64,000 bases of DNA from the NCBI RefSeq assembly GCF_016756535.1, contig NZ_AP023247.1:1984501-2048500 (forward strand), read 5' to 3'. The stretch comes from Mesorhizobium sp. 131-2-1. GTDB taxonomy: Bacteria > Pseudomonadota > Alphaproteobacteria > Rhizobiales > Rhizobiaceae. Positions within the stretch are counted from its first letter, which is position 1. Each line of letters begins with the position of its first letter. The notes below the pieces were generated by a model. It did not search any database. It was not told the DNA's origin and saw nothing but the letters and a program-made list of their open reading frames with translations. Below are positions 27,373 to 36,327 of the stretch, piece by piece. A program made the translations under genes and the position numbers.

Positions 27373-29784
27373 ATGGCGAAGGGGAATCAGAAGAAGATAG
27401 GCGGCAAGCCGCTGAGCCACAGTCTGCTGGAGCACTACCAGCCGATCGACGGCGTCGTCGACGAGATGGTCGACGCCTCGGGCAATCCGCGCCCGGTCTG
27501 GCGCGCCTTCATCGAGGCGCTGGAGGACCTTGGTCCTGAAAAGCTCGCCCAGCGTTTCGCCCGCGCCGACCAGTATCTGCGCGACGCCGGCGTCTATTAC
27601 CGCGTCTACGACAAGGCCGGCGCCAATGAGCGCGAGTGGCCCCTGGCGCATGTCCCGCTGCTGATCGAGGAACAGGAATGGGCCGCGATCAGCGCCGGCC
27701 TCGTGCAGCGCGCCGACCTGTTCGAGGAGACGCTGGCCGACATTTACGGGCCGAACCGCCTGATCGGGAAGGGCATCCTGCCGGCCGGCCTGATCGCCGC
27801 CAGCCCTGAATATTTGCGGCCCGTCGTCGGCACAAGGCCGGCCAGCGGCCATTTCCTCCACATGCTGGCCTTCGAGCTTGGCCGCGGTCCGGACGGCCGC
27901 TGGTGGGTGCTGGGCGACCGCACGCAGGCGCCCTCAGGCGCGGGCTTCGCGCTGGAGAACCGCGTCGCCACCACGCGCGCCCTGTCCGACATCTATGGCG
28001 AGATGCATGTGCATCGCCTGGCCGGCTTCTTTCGCCGCTTCCGCGACGCGCTGATCGGCATGGCCAAGGACACCGGCGGCCGTGTCGCCATCCTGACGCC
28101 TGGGCCGCTCAACGAGACCTATTACGAGCATGCCTATATCGCGCGCTATCTCGGCATCATGCTGCTCGAAGGCGAGGACCTGACCGTCTCCGGCGGCAAG
28201 CTGATGGTGCGCACCGTCTCGGGGCTGAAGCCCATCGGGGTGCTGTGGCGGCGGCTCGATGCCGCCTTCGCCGACCCACTGGAACTCAGGCCCGATTCGC
28301 AGATAGGAACGCCAGGGCTGGTCGAGGCGATCCGTAGCGGCACGGTCTCGGCCGTCAACGCGCTGGGCTCAGGCCTGATGGAGACGCGGGCGCTGCTCTC
28401 CTTCCTGCCGCGGATTTCCAAGGAATTGCGCGGCGAGGAGCTGCTGTTGCCGAGCGTCGCCACCTGGTGGTGCGGGCAGGACGGCGAGCGTGAACATGTG
28501 CTCGCCAATCTCGACCGCATGGTGGTCGGCCCGGCGCTGTCGACGCGGCTTGCCTTCGAGGACGACGACGCGACCAGGCTCGGCTCGGAGCTCTCCGACG
28601 CCGAGCGGGCGGAACTGGTGGCGCGGATCAAGGGCAGCGGCGGCGACTTCGTCGGCCAGGAGGCGGTGACGCTTTCCACAACGCCCGTCTATGTCGGCGG
28701 CTGGCTGGAGCCGCGGCCGGCCAGCCTGCGCGTCTATCTGGCGCGCACGCCGGATGGCTGGACGGTGATGCCCGGCGGTTTTGCGCGGGTCGGCTTCTCG
28801 CAAGACACAACGGCCATCGCCATGCAGCGTGGCGGCCAGGCGGCGGATGTGTGGGTGGTCAGCGACCGGCCGGTCGAGCGCGAGACCCTGCTGCCGCAGG
28901 AGCACGACAGCTTCACCCGCTCCATGCCGGGCAGCCTGCCCAGCCGCGCGGCGGAGAACCTGACATGGCTCGGCCGCTACATCGAGCGATCGGAAGACAC
29001 GGCGCGCGTGCTGCGCGCCTATCACGTGCGGCTGGCCGAGACCTCCGATCCCGACACGCCGCTGCTTGCCGATATCAGGGACTATCTCGAACCGTTCGGC
29101 ATCGACGTCGAAACGGCGATCCCGCTCGGCCTGATCGGCACGCTGGACAGTGCCGTCTACAGCGCCGGCCAGATCCGCGACCGTTTCTCGCCCGATGGCT
29201 GGCTGGCGCTGAAGGACCTGTCGAAGACCATCCATCAGTTCGCCAGGACGGTCGCGCCGGGCGACGACGCGACGCGGGCGATGACGGTGATCCTGCGCAA
29301 GCTCGCCGGCTTCTCCGGCCTGCTGCACGAGAACATGTACCGCTTCACCGGCTGGCGCTTTCTCGAAGTCGGCCGGCGGCTGGAGCGCGGCATACAGATC
29401 GCCCGCATGCTTGCCCGGTTGACCAGGACCGGCGCGCCGGACGGCGCGCTCGACATGATGCTGGAGATCGGCGACAGCGTCATGACCCATCGCCGGCAGT
29501 ATCCGGTGCAGGCAGGCCGGCGCACGGTGATCGATCTCCTGGCGCTCGATCCGCTCAACCCGCGCTCCATCCTGTTCCAGCTCGAGCGGTTGAAGGCGGA
29601 GATCGGCATGCTGCCTTCCACCGGCGGCGAAGGACACATGTCGCCGGCGGCCAAGGAAATCCTGCAGCTCAACACGGCGATCGCCGTCATGGAGCCCTCG
29701 GACATGACGGCGCAAGTCATCGACGATCTCGCCAATGAGATCGGCGGCCTCTATAACAGCCTCGCCAAGGCCTATTTCGGATAG
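27373..29784 (+). CDS. Circularly permuted ATP-grasp + alpha-E domain protein
   Basis: An 803-residue fusion. Roughly residues 75-480 form the circularly permuted ATP-grasp type 2 domain (DIYGPNRLIGKGILPAGLIA, then GRVAILTPGPLNETYYEHAY and ARYLGIMLLEGEDLTV), expected to bind ATP and form a peptide-like amide bond. From about residue 518 (SLPSRAAENLTWLGRYIERS) comes the alpha-helical alpha-E domain. In many genomes these are separate adjacent genes; here they are one protein. It sits between two transglutaminase-like genes with gaps of six and three bases. Confidence 0.92.
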   Translation: MAKGNQKKIGGKPLSHSLLEHYQPIDGVVDEMVDASGNPRPVWRAFIEALEDLGPEKLAQRFARADQYLRDAGVYYRVYDKAGANEREWPLAHVPLLIEEQEWAAISAGLVQRADLFEETLADIYGPNRLIGKGILPAGLIAASPEYLRPVVGTRPASGHFLHMLAFELGRGPDGRWWVLGDRTQAPSGAGFALENRVATTRALSDIYGEMHVHRLAGFFRRFRDALIGMAKDTGGRVAILTPGPLNETYYEHAYIARYLGIMLLEGEDLTVSGGKLMVRTVSGLKPIGVLWRRLDAAFADPLELRPDSQIGTPGLVEAIRSGTVSAVNALGSGLMETRALLSFLPRISKELRGEELLLPSVATWWCGQDGEREHVLANLDRMVVGPALSTRLAFEDDDATRLGSELSDAERAELVARIKGSGGDFVGQEAVTLSTTPVYVGGWLEPRPASLRVYLARTPDGWTVMPGGFARVGFSQDTTAIAMQRGGQAADVWVVSDRPVERETLLPQEHDSFTRSMPGSLPSRAAENLTWLGRYIERSEDTARVLRAYHVRLAETSDPDTPLLADIRDYLEPFGIDVETAIPLGLIGTLDSAVYSAGQIRDRFSPDGWLALKDLSKTIHQFARTVAPGDDATRAMTVILRKLAGFSGLLHENMYRFTGWRFLEVGRRLERGIQIARMLARLTRTGAPDGALDMMLEIGDSVMTHRRQYPVQAGRRTVIDLLALDPLNPRSILFQLERLKAEIGMLPSTGGEGHMSPAAKEILQLNTAIAVMEPSDMTAQVIDDLANEIGGLYNSLAKAYFG

Positions 29785-29787
29785 GGC

Positions 29788-30672
29788 ATGCTCTACGACA
29801 TCAGGCTTCATCTGAGCTACGACTATGATGCGGCGGCCGGTGGCGGCCGGCACCAGGTGCGCGTGCTGCCGCCGACGATTGCCGGCGTGCAGCGGGTGGT
29901 CGCCGCTTCGCTGTCCTTCGCGCCGGCCCCAGGCGAGCGCTCCGACTTTGCCGATTTCTTCGGCAACAACGTCACGTCGATCGCCTTTCGCGACGCTCAT
30001 GACGCGCTCGACATCCGGATGAGCGCGCGTGTGTCGGTGTCGCGCCCGGAACCGGGGCTGGACGTATCGCCCGACCTCCAGCGGCTGCGGGAAGAGCTCG
30101 GCGGCGTGCGGTCGCTGGCGCCGGATTCGCCGCATCACTTTATCGCCGCCAGCGATCATGCCGGCATCGATGTCGCGATCACCGCCTATGCGAAAGACAG
30201 TATCGCCGGCTCGACCGTCGCCACGGTCATGGATCTGTGCAACCGCATCCATCGCAATTTCACCTATGACGGCGAGGCAACCACCGTGCAGACGCGGGCC
30301 AGCGATGCCTTCGGCCTGAAACGCGGCGTCTGCCAGGATTTCTCGCATATCATGATCGCCGGCCTGCGCGGGCTGGGCATTCCCGCCGGCTATGTCAGCG
30401 GCTTCCTGCGCACCATACCGCCGAAGGGCAAGCCCCGGCTCGAAGGCGCCGATGCCATGCATGCATGGGTCAAGGCCTGGTGCGGGCGTGACGCCGGATG
30501 GCAGGAATTCGACCCGACCAACGGCATGCGGGCGAGCAACGACCACATCACCGTCGGCTACGGGCGGGATTATTCCGATGTGGCGCCGATCGTCGGCGTG
30601 CTCAAAACCACCGGCGGCCAGGCGGCCGAGCAGGCGGTCGACGTCATCCCGGTGGCGCTTGAGAAGGTGTGA
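29788..30672 (+). CDS. Transglutaminase-like cysteine protease (third gene of ATP-grasp operon)
   Basis: A 294-residue protein with an N-terminal beta-rich bacterial transglutaminase domain (LYDIRLHLSYDYDAAAGGGR, then HQVRVLPPTIAG) and the catalytic core. The triad is visible as Cys182 (RGVCQDFSHIMIAGLRGLG), His225 (DAMHAWVKAW) and Asp242 (EFDPTNG). It follows the ATP-grasp/alpha-E gene by three bases. Such proteases are proposed to cut or transfer the amide bonds made by the partner ligase. No secretion signal is seen. Confidence 0.9.
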   Translation: MLYDIRLHLSYDYDAAAGGGRHQVRVLPPTIAGVQRVVAASLSFAPAPGERSDFADFFGNNVTSIAFRDAHDALDIRMSARVSVSRPEPGLDVSPDLQRLREELGGVRSLAPDSPHHFIAASDHAGIDVAITAYAKDSIAGSTVATVMDLCNRIHRNFTYDGEATTVQTRASDAFGLKRGVCQDFSHIMIAGLRGLGIPAGYVSGFLRTIPPKGKPRLEGADAMHAWVKAWCGRDAGWQEFDPTNGMRASNDHITVGYGRDYSDVAPIVGVLKTTGGQAAEQAVDVIPVALEKV

Positions 30673-30764
30673 TGGCCAAGCCTCTCCGGGTTTCGGAACG
30701 GGTAAAGATTGCTTCTCAAATCTCCACGCTATCGCTATCTTGCGCTGCGGGGCGGTAAGGCCGG

Positions 30765-31733
30765 ATGCGTGACGTGCGCCGGCGCGGAGTTTGCCAATTG
30801 AAAGCGGTCAGCGTCATCATTCCGGCACATAATGCGGCGGCGACCATAAAAAGGACGCTGGCGTCGCTGCATTCGGAAGCCGATGTCATCGGCGAAGTGC
30901 TGCTGGTCGACGATTCGTCGTCGGACGACACCGCAAGCGTTGCCGAGGATGCCGCTTCGCGATTTGCGTTGCCGTTGCGCGTCATCCAGTCAGCTTGCAG
31001 GGACGCGGGCGGAGCCCGCAATCTCGCGCTGTCGCAGGCGAACTACCCCTGGATCTACATGATCGATGCCGACGACCTGCATCTGGAGGGCGGGCTGCGG
31101 TCATTGCTTTCGCGGACCGACCTGCAGGCGAAAGCCGACATGGTGGTCGGCGCCTACCGCAGGCGGACCGATGGCGTGGACCGGCAGATCAAGCTGCCTG
31201 CCGGCTATACGGCCGGCAGCATCGCCAATGCCTCGGCTTACATAGGAGGGCACATACGCTCGATCGCCGTCGGAAGCGCGCTGGTGTCCAGGCGCGCGAT
31301 CGATGAAACGCGATTCCCGACCGGGCTCGCCTATGACGAGGACACGTTGTTCTGGACAAGGGTGCTGAGCAATGCCCGGCTTGCCGTCATCACGCAACCG
31401 GTCATGGTTTATCTCGTTTCGGCGGAACGCTCCGACGATCGCTTTACGGTCAAGCCGGCAAAGCGCTTCCTCGAATGGCGCAAGGCGCTGCACGGGCTCG
31501 CCGAATGCGGGATTCCGAAGTCGACGCTGAAGACCAGGGAAGGGCTTGTCGCCCTGAAGATCGCGCGTGTCCATTATGCGCGCGGTGACCTGGATACGGC
31601 GGCCCGGTTCCTGGCCGTGGCCAAGGCCGCGCCGAAGGTGCCGTCGGACGTCTGGCGTTGCATGCGCTATCAGTTCAAGCTTGCGGCGCGGCGCCGGTTT
31701 TCCATGCCGCGCGTCCAGTTGCAAAGCGCCTGA
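30765..31733 (+). CDS. Glycosyltransferase family 2 protein
   Basis: A GT-A fold transferase of up to 322 residues. The family start is VSVIIPAHNAAATIKRTLAS, followed by VLLVDDSSSDDTASVAEDAA, the metal-binding acidic motif YMIDADDLHLEGGLR and the acceptor-side region AYDEDTLFWTRVLSNARLA. Either the ATG at 30765 or a TTG at 30798, which begins closer to the conserved fold, could be the start. The stop overlaps the next glycosyltransferase start by one base (TGATG). Probably adds a sugar in surface-polysaccharide or glycan synthesis; donor unknown. Confidence 0.88.
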   Translation: MRDVRRRGVCQLKAVSVIIPAHNAAATIKRTLASLHSEADVIGEVLLVDDSSSDDTASVAEDAASRFALPLRVIQSACRDAGGARNLALSQANYPWIYMIDADDLHLEGGLRSLLSRTDLQAKADMVVGAYRRRTDGVDRQIKLPAGYTAGSIANASAYIGGHIRSIAVGSALVSRRAIDETRFPTGLAYDEDTLFWTRVLSNARLAVITQPVMVYLVSAERSDDRFTVKPAKRFLEWRKALHGLAECGIPKSTLKTREGLVALKIARVHYARGDLDTAARFLAVAKAAPKVPSDVWRCMRYQFKLAARRRFSMPRVQLQSA

Positions 31734-32431
31734 TGGCCGGGAGGCCGGAACTCGCAGTCGTGGTGATTGGTTTCCGGGCGCCCGCCGAGTTGGTCGCAGC
31801 AGTAAGGTCGGTGCTCGGCCAGAACATACCGGTCGAGGTGGTGGTCGTGAATTCCGGCGGCGGGGATGTCCAGGCACTGCTGGGCTGCGCCGGTCTCGAT
31901 GTCAGGGTCATCGAGGTCGAGCAGCGACCGTTCGCCGGCGGCGCGCGAAATGTCGGCCTTGCGGCGACACAAGCCCCGTTCGTCGCCTTCCTCGCCGCGG
32001 ATTGTCTCGCCTGCCCGGGCTGGGCTGCAGTCCGGCTGCACCATCACAGGCAGGGTGCCGCGACCGTGGCGAGCGCGATCCTCAACAGCCATCCGCGCAA
32101 TCTCGTTGCCTGCGCGGCGCATCTGGTGATGTACATGCGACGTCTGCCCGGTCTCTCCGCCGAAAAGGCGCTGCGCTACGGCGTCTCCTTCGACCGGGCG
32201 CTGTTTGATCGATATGGGCTGTTCGACGAGCACATGGTGTCGGGAGAAGACACCGATTTCATGACCAGATTGCCGGACGCGATGCAGCCGGTCTGGGACC
32301 CGCGCATCCTCACCATCCATCGCAACGAGACAAGCCTGTCCGGTCTGCTTGCCGACCAGTACCGCCGCGGCCGCCGCTTTGGCGCCTATCTAAGGTCCGT
32401 CGAAGGCGAAAAAGCCGTTGAGGCCGTTTAG
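31733..32431 (+). CDS. Glycosyltransferase family 2 protein, apparently shortened by an amber codon
   Basis: A 232-residue product up to TAG at 32429-32431. It begins LAVVVIGFRAPAELVAAVRS and VEVVVVNSGGGDVQ, then AGGARNVGLAATQAPFVAFL, a standard GT2 N-terminal half. The usual DxD is replaced by AADC (FLAADCLACPGW). The C-terminal part (DEHMVSGEDTDFMTRLPDAM) has the acceptor-side ED motif. The same frame stays open and coding-like for 56 more codons beyond the TAG and ends in an ATGA overlap with the next gene, so the original protein was probably about 289 residues. The short form may still fold, because the core GT-A elements precede the stop. Confidence 0.75.
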   Translation: MAGRPELAVVVIGFRAPAELVAAVRSVLGQNIPVEVVVVNSGGGDVQALLGCAGLDVRVIEVEQRPFAGGARNVGLAATQAPFVAFLAADCLACPGWAAVRLHHHRQGAATVASAILNSHPRNLVACAAHLVMYMRRLPGLSAEKALRYGVSFDRALFDRYGLFDEHMVSGEDTDFMTRLPDAMQPVWDPRILTIHRNETSLSGLLADQYRRGRRFGAYLRSVEGEKAVEAV

Positions 32432-32602
32432 AAGGATTTTCCGGGACCGCCGCAATGCCGGCTGGCGAAAGAGGGTCTGTCTGGAAAGGACAGGACGTTC
32501 GCGATGCTGTCGCTGCCGATCGTGTGGCTGGCGCTGTTCGCCAAATCGCTGGGATCTCTCATCGGCGCCAAGTATGGTGACGGGAAGGGCTGGCGCCAAT
32601 GA
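32432..32602 (+). pseudogene. In-frame C-terminal remnant of the preceding glycosyltransferase
   Basis: Directly after the TAG, the same reading frame continues for 56 codons to TGA at 32600-32602. Third positions are strongly G/C, as in neighbouring genes. The translation contains a plausible hydrophobic C-terminal helix (MLSLPIVWLALFAKSLGSLI). The frame ends overlapping the next ATG at 32599, the same coupling seen at the other junction in this operon. I see no ribosome binding site or start that would make it a separate gene. It could also reflect a sequencing error or rare read-through. Confidence 0.6.
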
Positions 32603-33342
32603 TCACGGTCGAGATGAAGCCGCCGCGCCGGCGGCGCGGCCGATTGTTCTGGTCGAAACGGAGGATCGTGGCGGTGTTCAGCTACCGCTACGACGCACAT
32701 CTGGTGCCTGGCCTGATCGAGAACCTCGAACCGATCGCTGACGGCTGGATTGCATATGACGATCGTGGTTCGGGGGAGATATTCAGCAGCGAGCCGGCGA
32801 GGCGGCGTGCCCTGCTCGGCGCGGCTTTCGAGGCGGGGGCCGATTGGATCCTGGCGATGGACCCCGATGAGCGGCTGGAAAACGCGGTCGCCGATCGAAT
32901 CGGTGAACTGACCAGCCGGTCGCGGCGTGTAGTCTGGGGCTTCCACACGCTGGAGATGTATACGCCGGCCAGCTACCGCATCGACGGCGCCTGGGGCCAG
33001 AAGATGCAGCACAGATTGTTCCACGCCTATCATCCGGATCGCTACCGATCACCGGATCTGCATGGCGCCTGGTTCCCGGAGGACCTCGGCCTCAAGCTCA
33101 GGGACAGCGGTCTCAATCTTTATCATTTGAAGATGATCGAGCCAAAGCGGCGTACGGCACGTCGCGATCTCTACAATCATCTCGATCCGGATCGCCTGCA
33201 CCAGGATATAGGCTACGACTATCTGGCCGATGACTCGGGCGCGGTTCTCGAGACCATACCGCCAGGGCGAGAGTATTTTCCTGTCCACAGCGACGACGGC
33301 GGGCTCTGGATGGCGGATGTGTCGACCGTCCCGCGAGCGTGA
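32599..33342 (+). CDS. Glycosyltransferase-like protein (GT-A type)
   Basis: A 247-residue protein. The N-terminus is basic (MKPPRRRRGRLFWSKRRIVA), then IVAVFSYRYDAHLVPGLIEN, the acidic metal-binding motif DWILAMDPDERLENAVADRI and a C-terminal segment GAWFPEDLGLKLRDSGLNLY. This pattern fits GT2-like transferases that act on surface glycans. The ATG at 32599 overlaps the TGA of the read-through frame of the previous gene (ATGA), consistent with a three-glycosyltransferase operon. Donor and acceptor unknown. Confidence 0.75.
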   Translation: MITVEMKPPRRRRGRLFWSKRRIVAVFSYRYDAHLVPGLIENLEPIADGWIAYDDRGSGEIFSSEPARRRALLGAAFEAGADWILAMDPDERLENAVADRIGELTSRSRRVVWGFHTLEMYTPASYRIDGAWGQKMQHRLFHAYHPDRYRSPDLHGAWFPEDLGLKLRDSGLNLYHLKMIEPKRRTARRDLYNHLDPDRLHQDIGYDYLADDSGAVLETIPPGREYFPVHSDDGGLWMADVSTVPRA

Positions 33343-33414
33343 CCCCTTAAGGGCAGCACGGAACCAGTCGCCGGCCATGCGGCTTATCTACGGACCAGTT
33401 CCGTGGGATTCATC

Positions 33415-34506
33415 ATGCTGCAACGACCGCAATCCTCCCCTGACCGTTCAGCAGGAGAGGACGAAACCCGAAAGAATGGCGCGCTCGATTCGGCCGAGCG
33501 TGCGTCGCTCACCTATGTCAGCGAGGCCGATCCCGGAATTCGACGCCTGAGAAGGGGCAAAGGCTTTACTTACCTCCGGCCTGACGGCCGTTCGGTCCCA
33601 GCGGCCACGCTTGCGCGCATCAAGGCACTCGCCATTCCACCGGCGTGGACCGATGTGTGGATTTCGCCCGATGCCTGCGGCCATATCCAGGCGACCGGCC
33701 GGGACCAGCGCGGGCGCAAGCAATACCGCTATCATGCACTGTGGGCCGCCGAGCGCGACGGCGCCAAATATTCAAGTTTGATCGCCTTCGCCAAAACCCT
33801 GCCCGAACTGCGGCGCCGCATCGACGCCGATCTGCGCCGCCACGGCCTGCCGGCGGAACGCGTCGTAGCGGCCACCGTCTGGCTGCTCGACAATACGATG
33901 ATCCGCGTCGGCAATGCCGCCTATGCCCGCGACAACAAGAGTTTCGGGCTGACGACGTTGCGCGACCGCCATGTCGACATCGAGGGATCGAGCCTGCGGT
34001 TCGCGTTCAAGGGCAAGTCCGGCAAGGAATGGAAGCTGAAGCTGGTCGACCGCCGGATCGCCAGGATCGTGCGCGGCGCGCAGGAACTTCCAGGCCAGAA
34101 GCTGCTTCAGTATCTTGACGAGGACGGCAACAGGCATCCGGTCGGCTCCGCCGACGTCAACCGCTATATCCGCGACGCGGCAGGCGCGGATTTCAGCTCC
34201 AAGCATTTCCGTACCTGGGGCGGCACCATCCACGCCGCGTCGCTGTTTGCGCAAGCCGAGCGTCCGGAAAGCCAAGCGCAGATGAAGCGAGTCATGAACG
34301 GCATCATCGACAGGGTCGCCGAGCGCCTCGGCAACACGCGTGCCGTCTGCCGCAAATGCTACATCCACCCGCTGGTCTTCGAAGCATGGGCGGATGGGCG
34401 GCTGCCCGGCGAAATGGCGGAGGCCAGCAAGCGAAAACGGCTGATACCCGGTCTCGACGAAGAGGAGGCGCTGGTGTTGCGATGGCTTGAGGCGCGCGGC
34501 GCCTGA
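33415..34506 (+). CDS. DNA topoisomerase IB (poxvirus/bacterial type)
   Basis: A 363-residue type IB topoisomerase that nicks one strand through a 3'-phosphotyrosine and relaxes supercoils. Visible family blocks are IKALAIPPAWTDVWISPDAC, QATGRDQRGRKQYRYHALWA, FRTWGGTIHAASLFAQAERP and the active-site region CRKCYIHPLVFEAW with the likely nucleophile Tyr316. ATG at 33415 is chosen; a GTG at 33403 is possible. Bacterial versions are accessory and scattered. Its neighbours give no clear functional link. Confidence 0.92.
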   Translation: MLQRPQSSPDRSAGEDETRKNGALDSAERASLTYVSEADPGIRRLRRGKGFTYLRPDGRSVPAATLARIKALAIPPAWTDVWISPDACGHIQATGRDQRGRKQYRYHALWAAERDGAKYSSLIAFAKTLPELRRRIDADLRRHGLPAERVVAATVWLLDNTMIRVGNAAYARDNKSFGLTTLRDRHVDIEGSSLRFAFKGKSGKEWKLKLVDRRIARIVRGAQELPGQKLLQYLDEDGNRHPVGSADVNRYIRDAAGADFSSKHFRTWGGTIHAASLFAQAERPESQAQMKRVMNGIIDRVAERLGNTRAVCRKCYIHPLVFEAWADGRLPGEMAEASKRKRLIPGLDEEEALVLRWLEARGA

Positions 34507-34617
34507 CCAGCGGCACGGGAGGATTGGCAAGCCCGTGTGATCGCTTCCTATTTTTTTATCGACGATGTGTCGGGAAGGGTCCTACTGTCGCGTCCTTTGA
34601 TACGGAAAGGATTTGCC

Positions 34618-34992
34618 ATGCTCTACGCCATCCTCTGCTACGCCTCCGAAGACGTCGTCTGCTCCTGGAGCAAGGAACAGGACGACGAGGTTATGGGCAA
34701 CCTTCTGGCGGTGCAGGAAAAATACGCCCAGGCCGGCCGGCTTGGGCCCGTCGCGCGTCTCCTGCCGACGACCGCCGCGACGACATTGCGCAAGGTCAAG
34801 GGCGAGTCGGTCGTCATCGACGGGCCGTTCGCCGAGACCAAGGAACAGTTCCTCGGCTTCTACACGCTCGAATGCGCCGACCTCGACGAGGCCGTCGACT
34901 TCGCGCGCGAGCTGTCCGAGGTCAATCCGAGCGGCGGCTCCTACGAGATACGCCCGGTTTCCATCTTCAATCCCGCCAGAGTACCCGCATGA
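34618..34992 (+). CDS. YCII/DGPF-domain protein
   Basis: A 124-residue protein with the family signature DGPFAETKEQFLGFYTLECA and an N-terminal MLYAILCYASEDVV. DGPF-domain (YCII-related) proteins are small, dimeric ferredoxin-like folds of unknown activity. They are consistently encoded with ECF sigma factors of the ECF42 group, and here the stop overlaps the sigma gene start (ATGA), so the pair is translationally coupled. The ATG at 34618 has an upstream GGAAAGGA ribosome binding site. Confidence 0.9.
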   Translation: MLYAILCYASEDVVCSWSKEQDDEVMGNLLAVQEKYAQAGRLGPVARLLPTTAATTLRKVKGESVVIDGPFAETKEQFLGFYTLECADLDEAVDFARELSEVNPSGGSYEIRPVSIFNPARVPA

Positions 34993-36263
34993 CCGAGCTT
35001 GCCTGGATCAGCAACGCGATCAGCACCGCCCGTCCGCAGGCGATGGGCGCGCTGCTGCGCTACTTCCGCGACCTCGACGCCGCTGAAGAGGCTTTCCAGG
35101 ACGCTTGCCTCAGGGCGCTGAAGAACTGGCCGAAGAACGGCCCGCCGCGCGATCCTGCCGCCTGGCTGATCTTCGTCGGCCGCAACAGCGGCATCGATGC
35201 TGTGCGAAAGCGGTCCAAGCAGGCGCCGCTGCCGGAGGAAGACCAGATCTCCGACCTCGAGGATGCCGAAAGCGATATTGCCGAGCGCCTCGACGGCGCC
35301 CACTATCGCGACGACATCCTGCGGCTCCTGTTCATCTGCTGCCATCCGGACCTGCCGGCGACGCAGCAGATCGCGGTGGCGCTGCGCATCGTCTCCGGCA
35401 TCACCGTCAAGCAGATCGCGCGAGCCTTCCTGGTCGGCGAAAGCGCCATGGAGCAGCGCATCACCCGCGCCAAGGCGCGCATCGCCGATGCCGGGGTGCC
35501 ATTCGAGACGCCGGGCGCCGTCGAGCGCTCGGAGCGGCTCGCGGCGGTGGCCGCTATGATCTACCTGATCTTCAACGAGGGCTATTCGACCAACAGCGGC
35601 GAGGCGCCGGCGCGCGCGCCGCTCTGCGAGGAGGCAATCCGGCTTGCGCGGCTTTTGCTGCGGCTGTTCCAGACCGAGGCGGAGATCATGGGGCTGACCG
35701 CGCTGCTGCTGCTCCAGCATGCGCGGGCGCCGGCGCGTTTCGACGCCAATGGCGAGATCGTCCTGCTGGAGGACCAGGACCGGTCACTCTGGAGCCGCAA
35801 GATGATCGATGAGGGCCTGGCGCTGGTCGACAAGGCGCTGCGCCATCAGCAGCCTGGACCCTACCAGGTGCAAGCCGCGATCGCCGCGCTGCATGCGCGG
35901 GCGGCGAAACCGGAGGATACCGACTGGACCGAGATCGATCTGCTCTACAGCCTGCTCGAGCGCATGCAGCCGTCGCCGGTGGTGACGCTCAATCGCGCCG
36001 TCGCGGTGGCCAAGGTGCGCGGTCCCGAGGCGGCGCTCGCCATGATCGAGCCGCTGGAGGAAAGGCTGTCCGGCTATTTCCATTTCTTCGGCCTCAAGGG
36101 CGGCCTGCTGATGCAGCTCGACCGCGGCGATGAGGCGCGCGTCGCGTTCGACCGGGCGATCGCGCTTGCCAACACAGCCGCCGAGGCGGCCCATATCCGG
36201 ATGCATATCGATCGGCTGATGAAGGAAGGCGCCGCCCAGGGCGCCGCCCGAAAAGCGCACTGA
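34989..36263 (+). CDS. ECF42-type RNA polymerase sigma factor with C-terminal helical extension
   Basis: A 424-residue ECF sigma factor. Region 2 is visible in LDAAEEAFQDACLRALKNWP, and region 4 in VALRIVSGITVKQIARAFLV followed by ESAMEQRITRAKARI. A long C-terminal extension from about residue 185 (YLIFNEGYSTNSGEAPARAP, then TPR-like helices such as ALDLVDKALRHQQ-type repeats) is the mark of ECF42. No anti-sigma gene is adjacent; in this group the C-terminal extension replaces it functionally. It is coupled with the upstream DGPF gene. Confidence 0.9.
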   Translation: MTELAWISNAISTARPQAMGALLRYFRDLDAAEEAFQDACLRALKNWPKNGPPRDPAAWLIFVGRNSGIDAVRKRSKQAPLPEEDQISDLEDAESDIAERLDGAHYRDDILRLLFICCHPDLPATQQIAVALRIVSGITVKQIARAFLVGESAMEQRITRAKARIADAGVPFETPGAVERSERLAAVAAMIYLIFNEGYSTNSGEAPARAPLCEEAIRLARLLLRLFQTEAEIMGLTALLLLQHARAPARFDANGEIVLLEDQDRSLWSRKMIDEGLALVDKALRHQQPGPYQVQAAIAALHARAAKPEDTDWTEIDLLYSLLERMQPSPVVTLNRAVAVAKVRGPEAALAMIEPLEERLSGYFHFFGLKGGLLMQLDRGDEARVAFDRAIALANTAAEAAHIRMHIDRLMKEGAAQGAARKAH

Positions 36264-36294
36264 CGGACCGGACTTCCTGGTTCAACGGTCTGAT

Positions 36295-36327
36295 CCCGGC
36301 TTAGACCATGCCGGGGTGGCGGTTTTT
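36295..36327 (+). terminator. Possible intrinsic terminator after the sigma-factor gene
   Basis: CCCGGC (36295-36300) can pair with GCCGGG (36310-36315) around a nine-base loop, and TTTTT follows at 36323-36327. The stem is short and the T-run is separated by GTGGCGG, so activity is uncertain. It lies about 30 bases after the sigma gene stop, in a 181-base gap before the dehydrogenase gene. Confidence 0.35.

Noticed and set aside
25594..27861. Open frame of 755 codons on the minus strand
   Set aside because: It lies antisense to the transglutaminase/DUF2126 and ATP-grasp genes, whose motifs are clear. Long antisense frames are common in high-GC DNA, and its translation has no recognisable domain.
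28369..30546. Open frame of 725 codons on the minus strand
   Set aside because: Antisense to the ATP-grasp/alpha-E and second transglutaminase genes; Arg/His/Asp-rich shadow translation with no family features.
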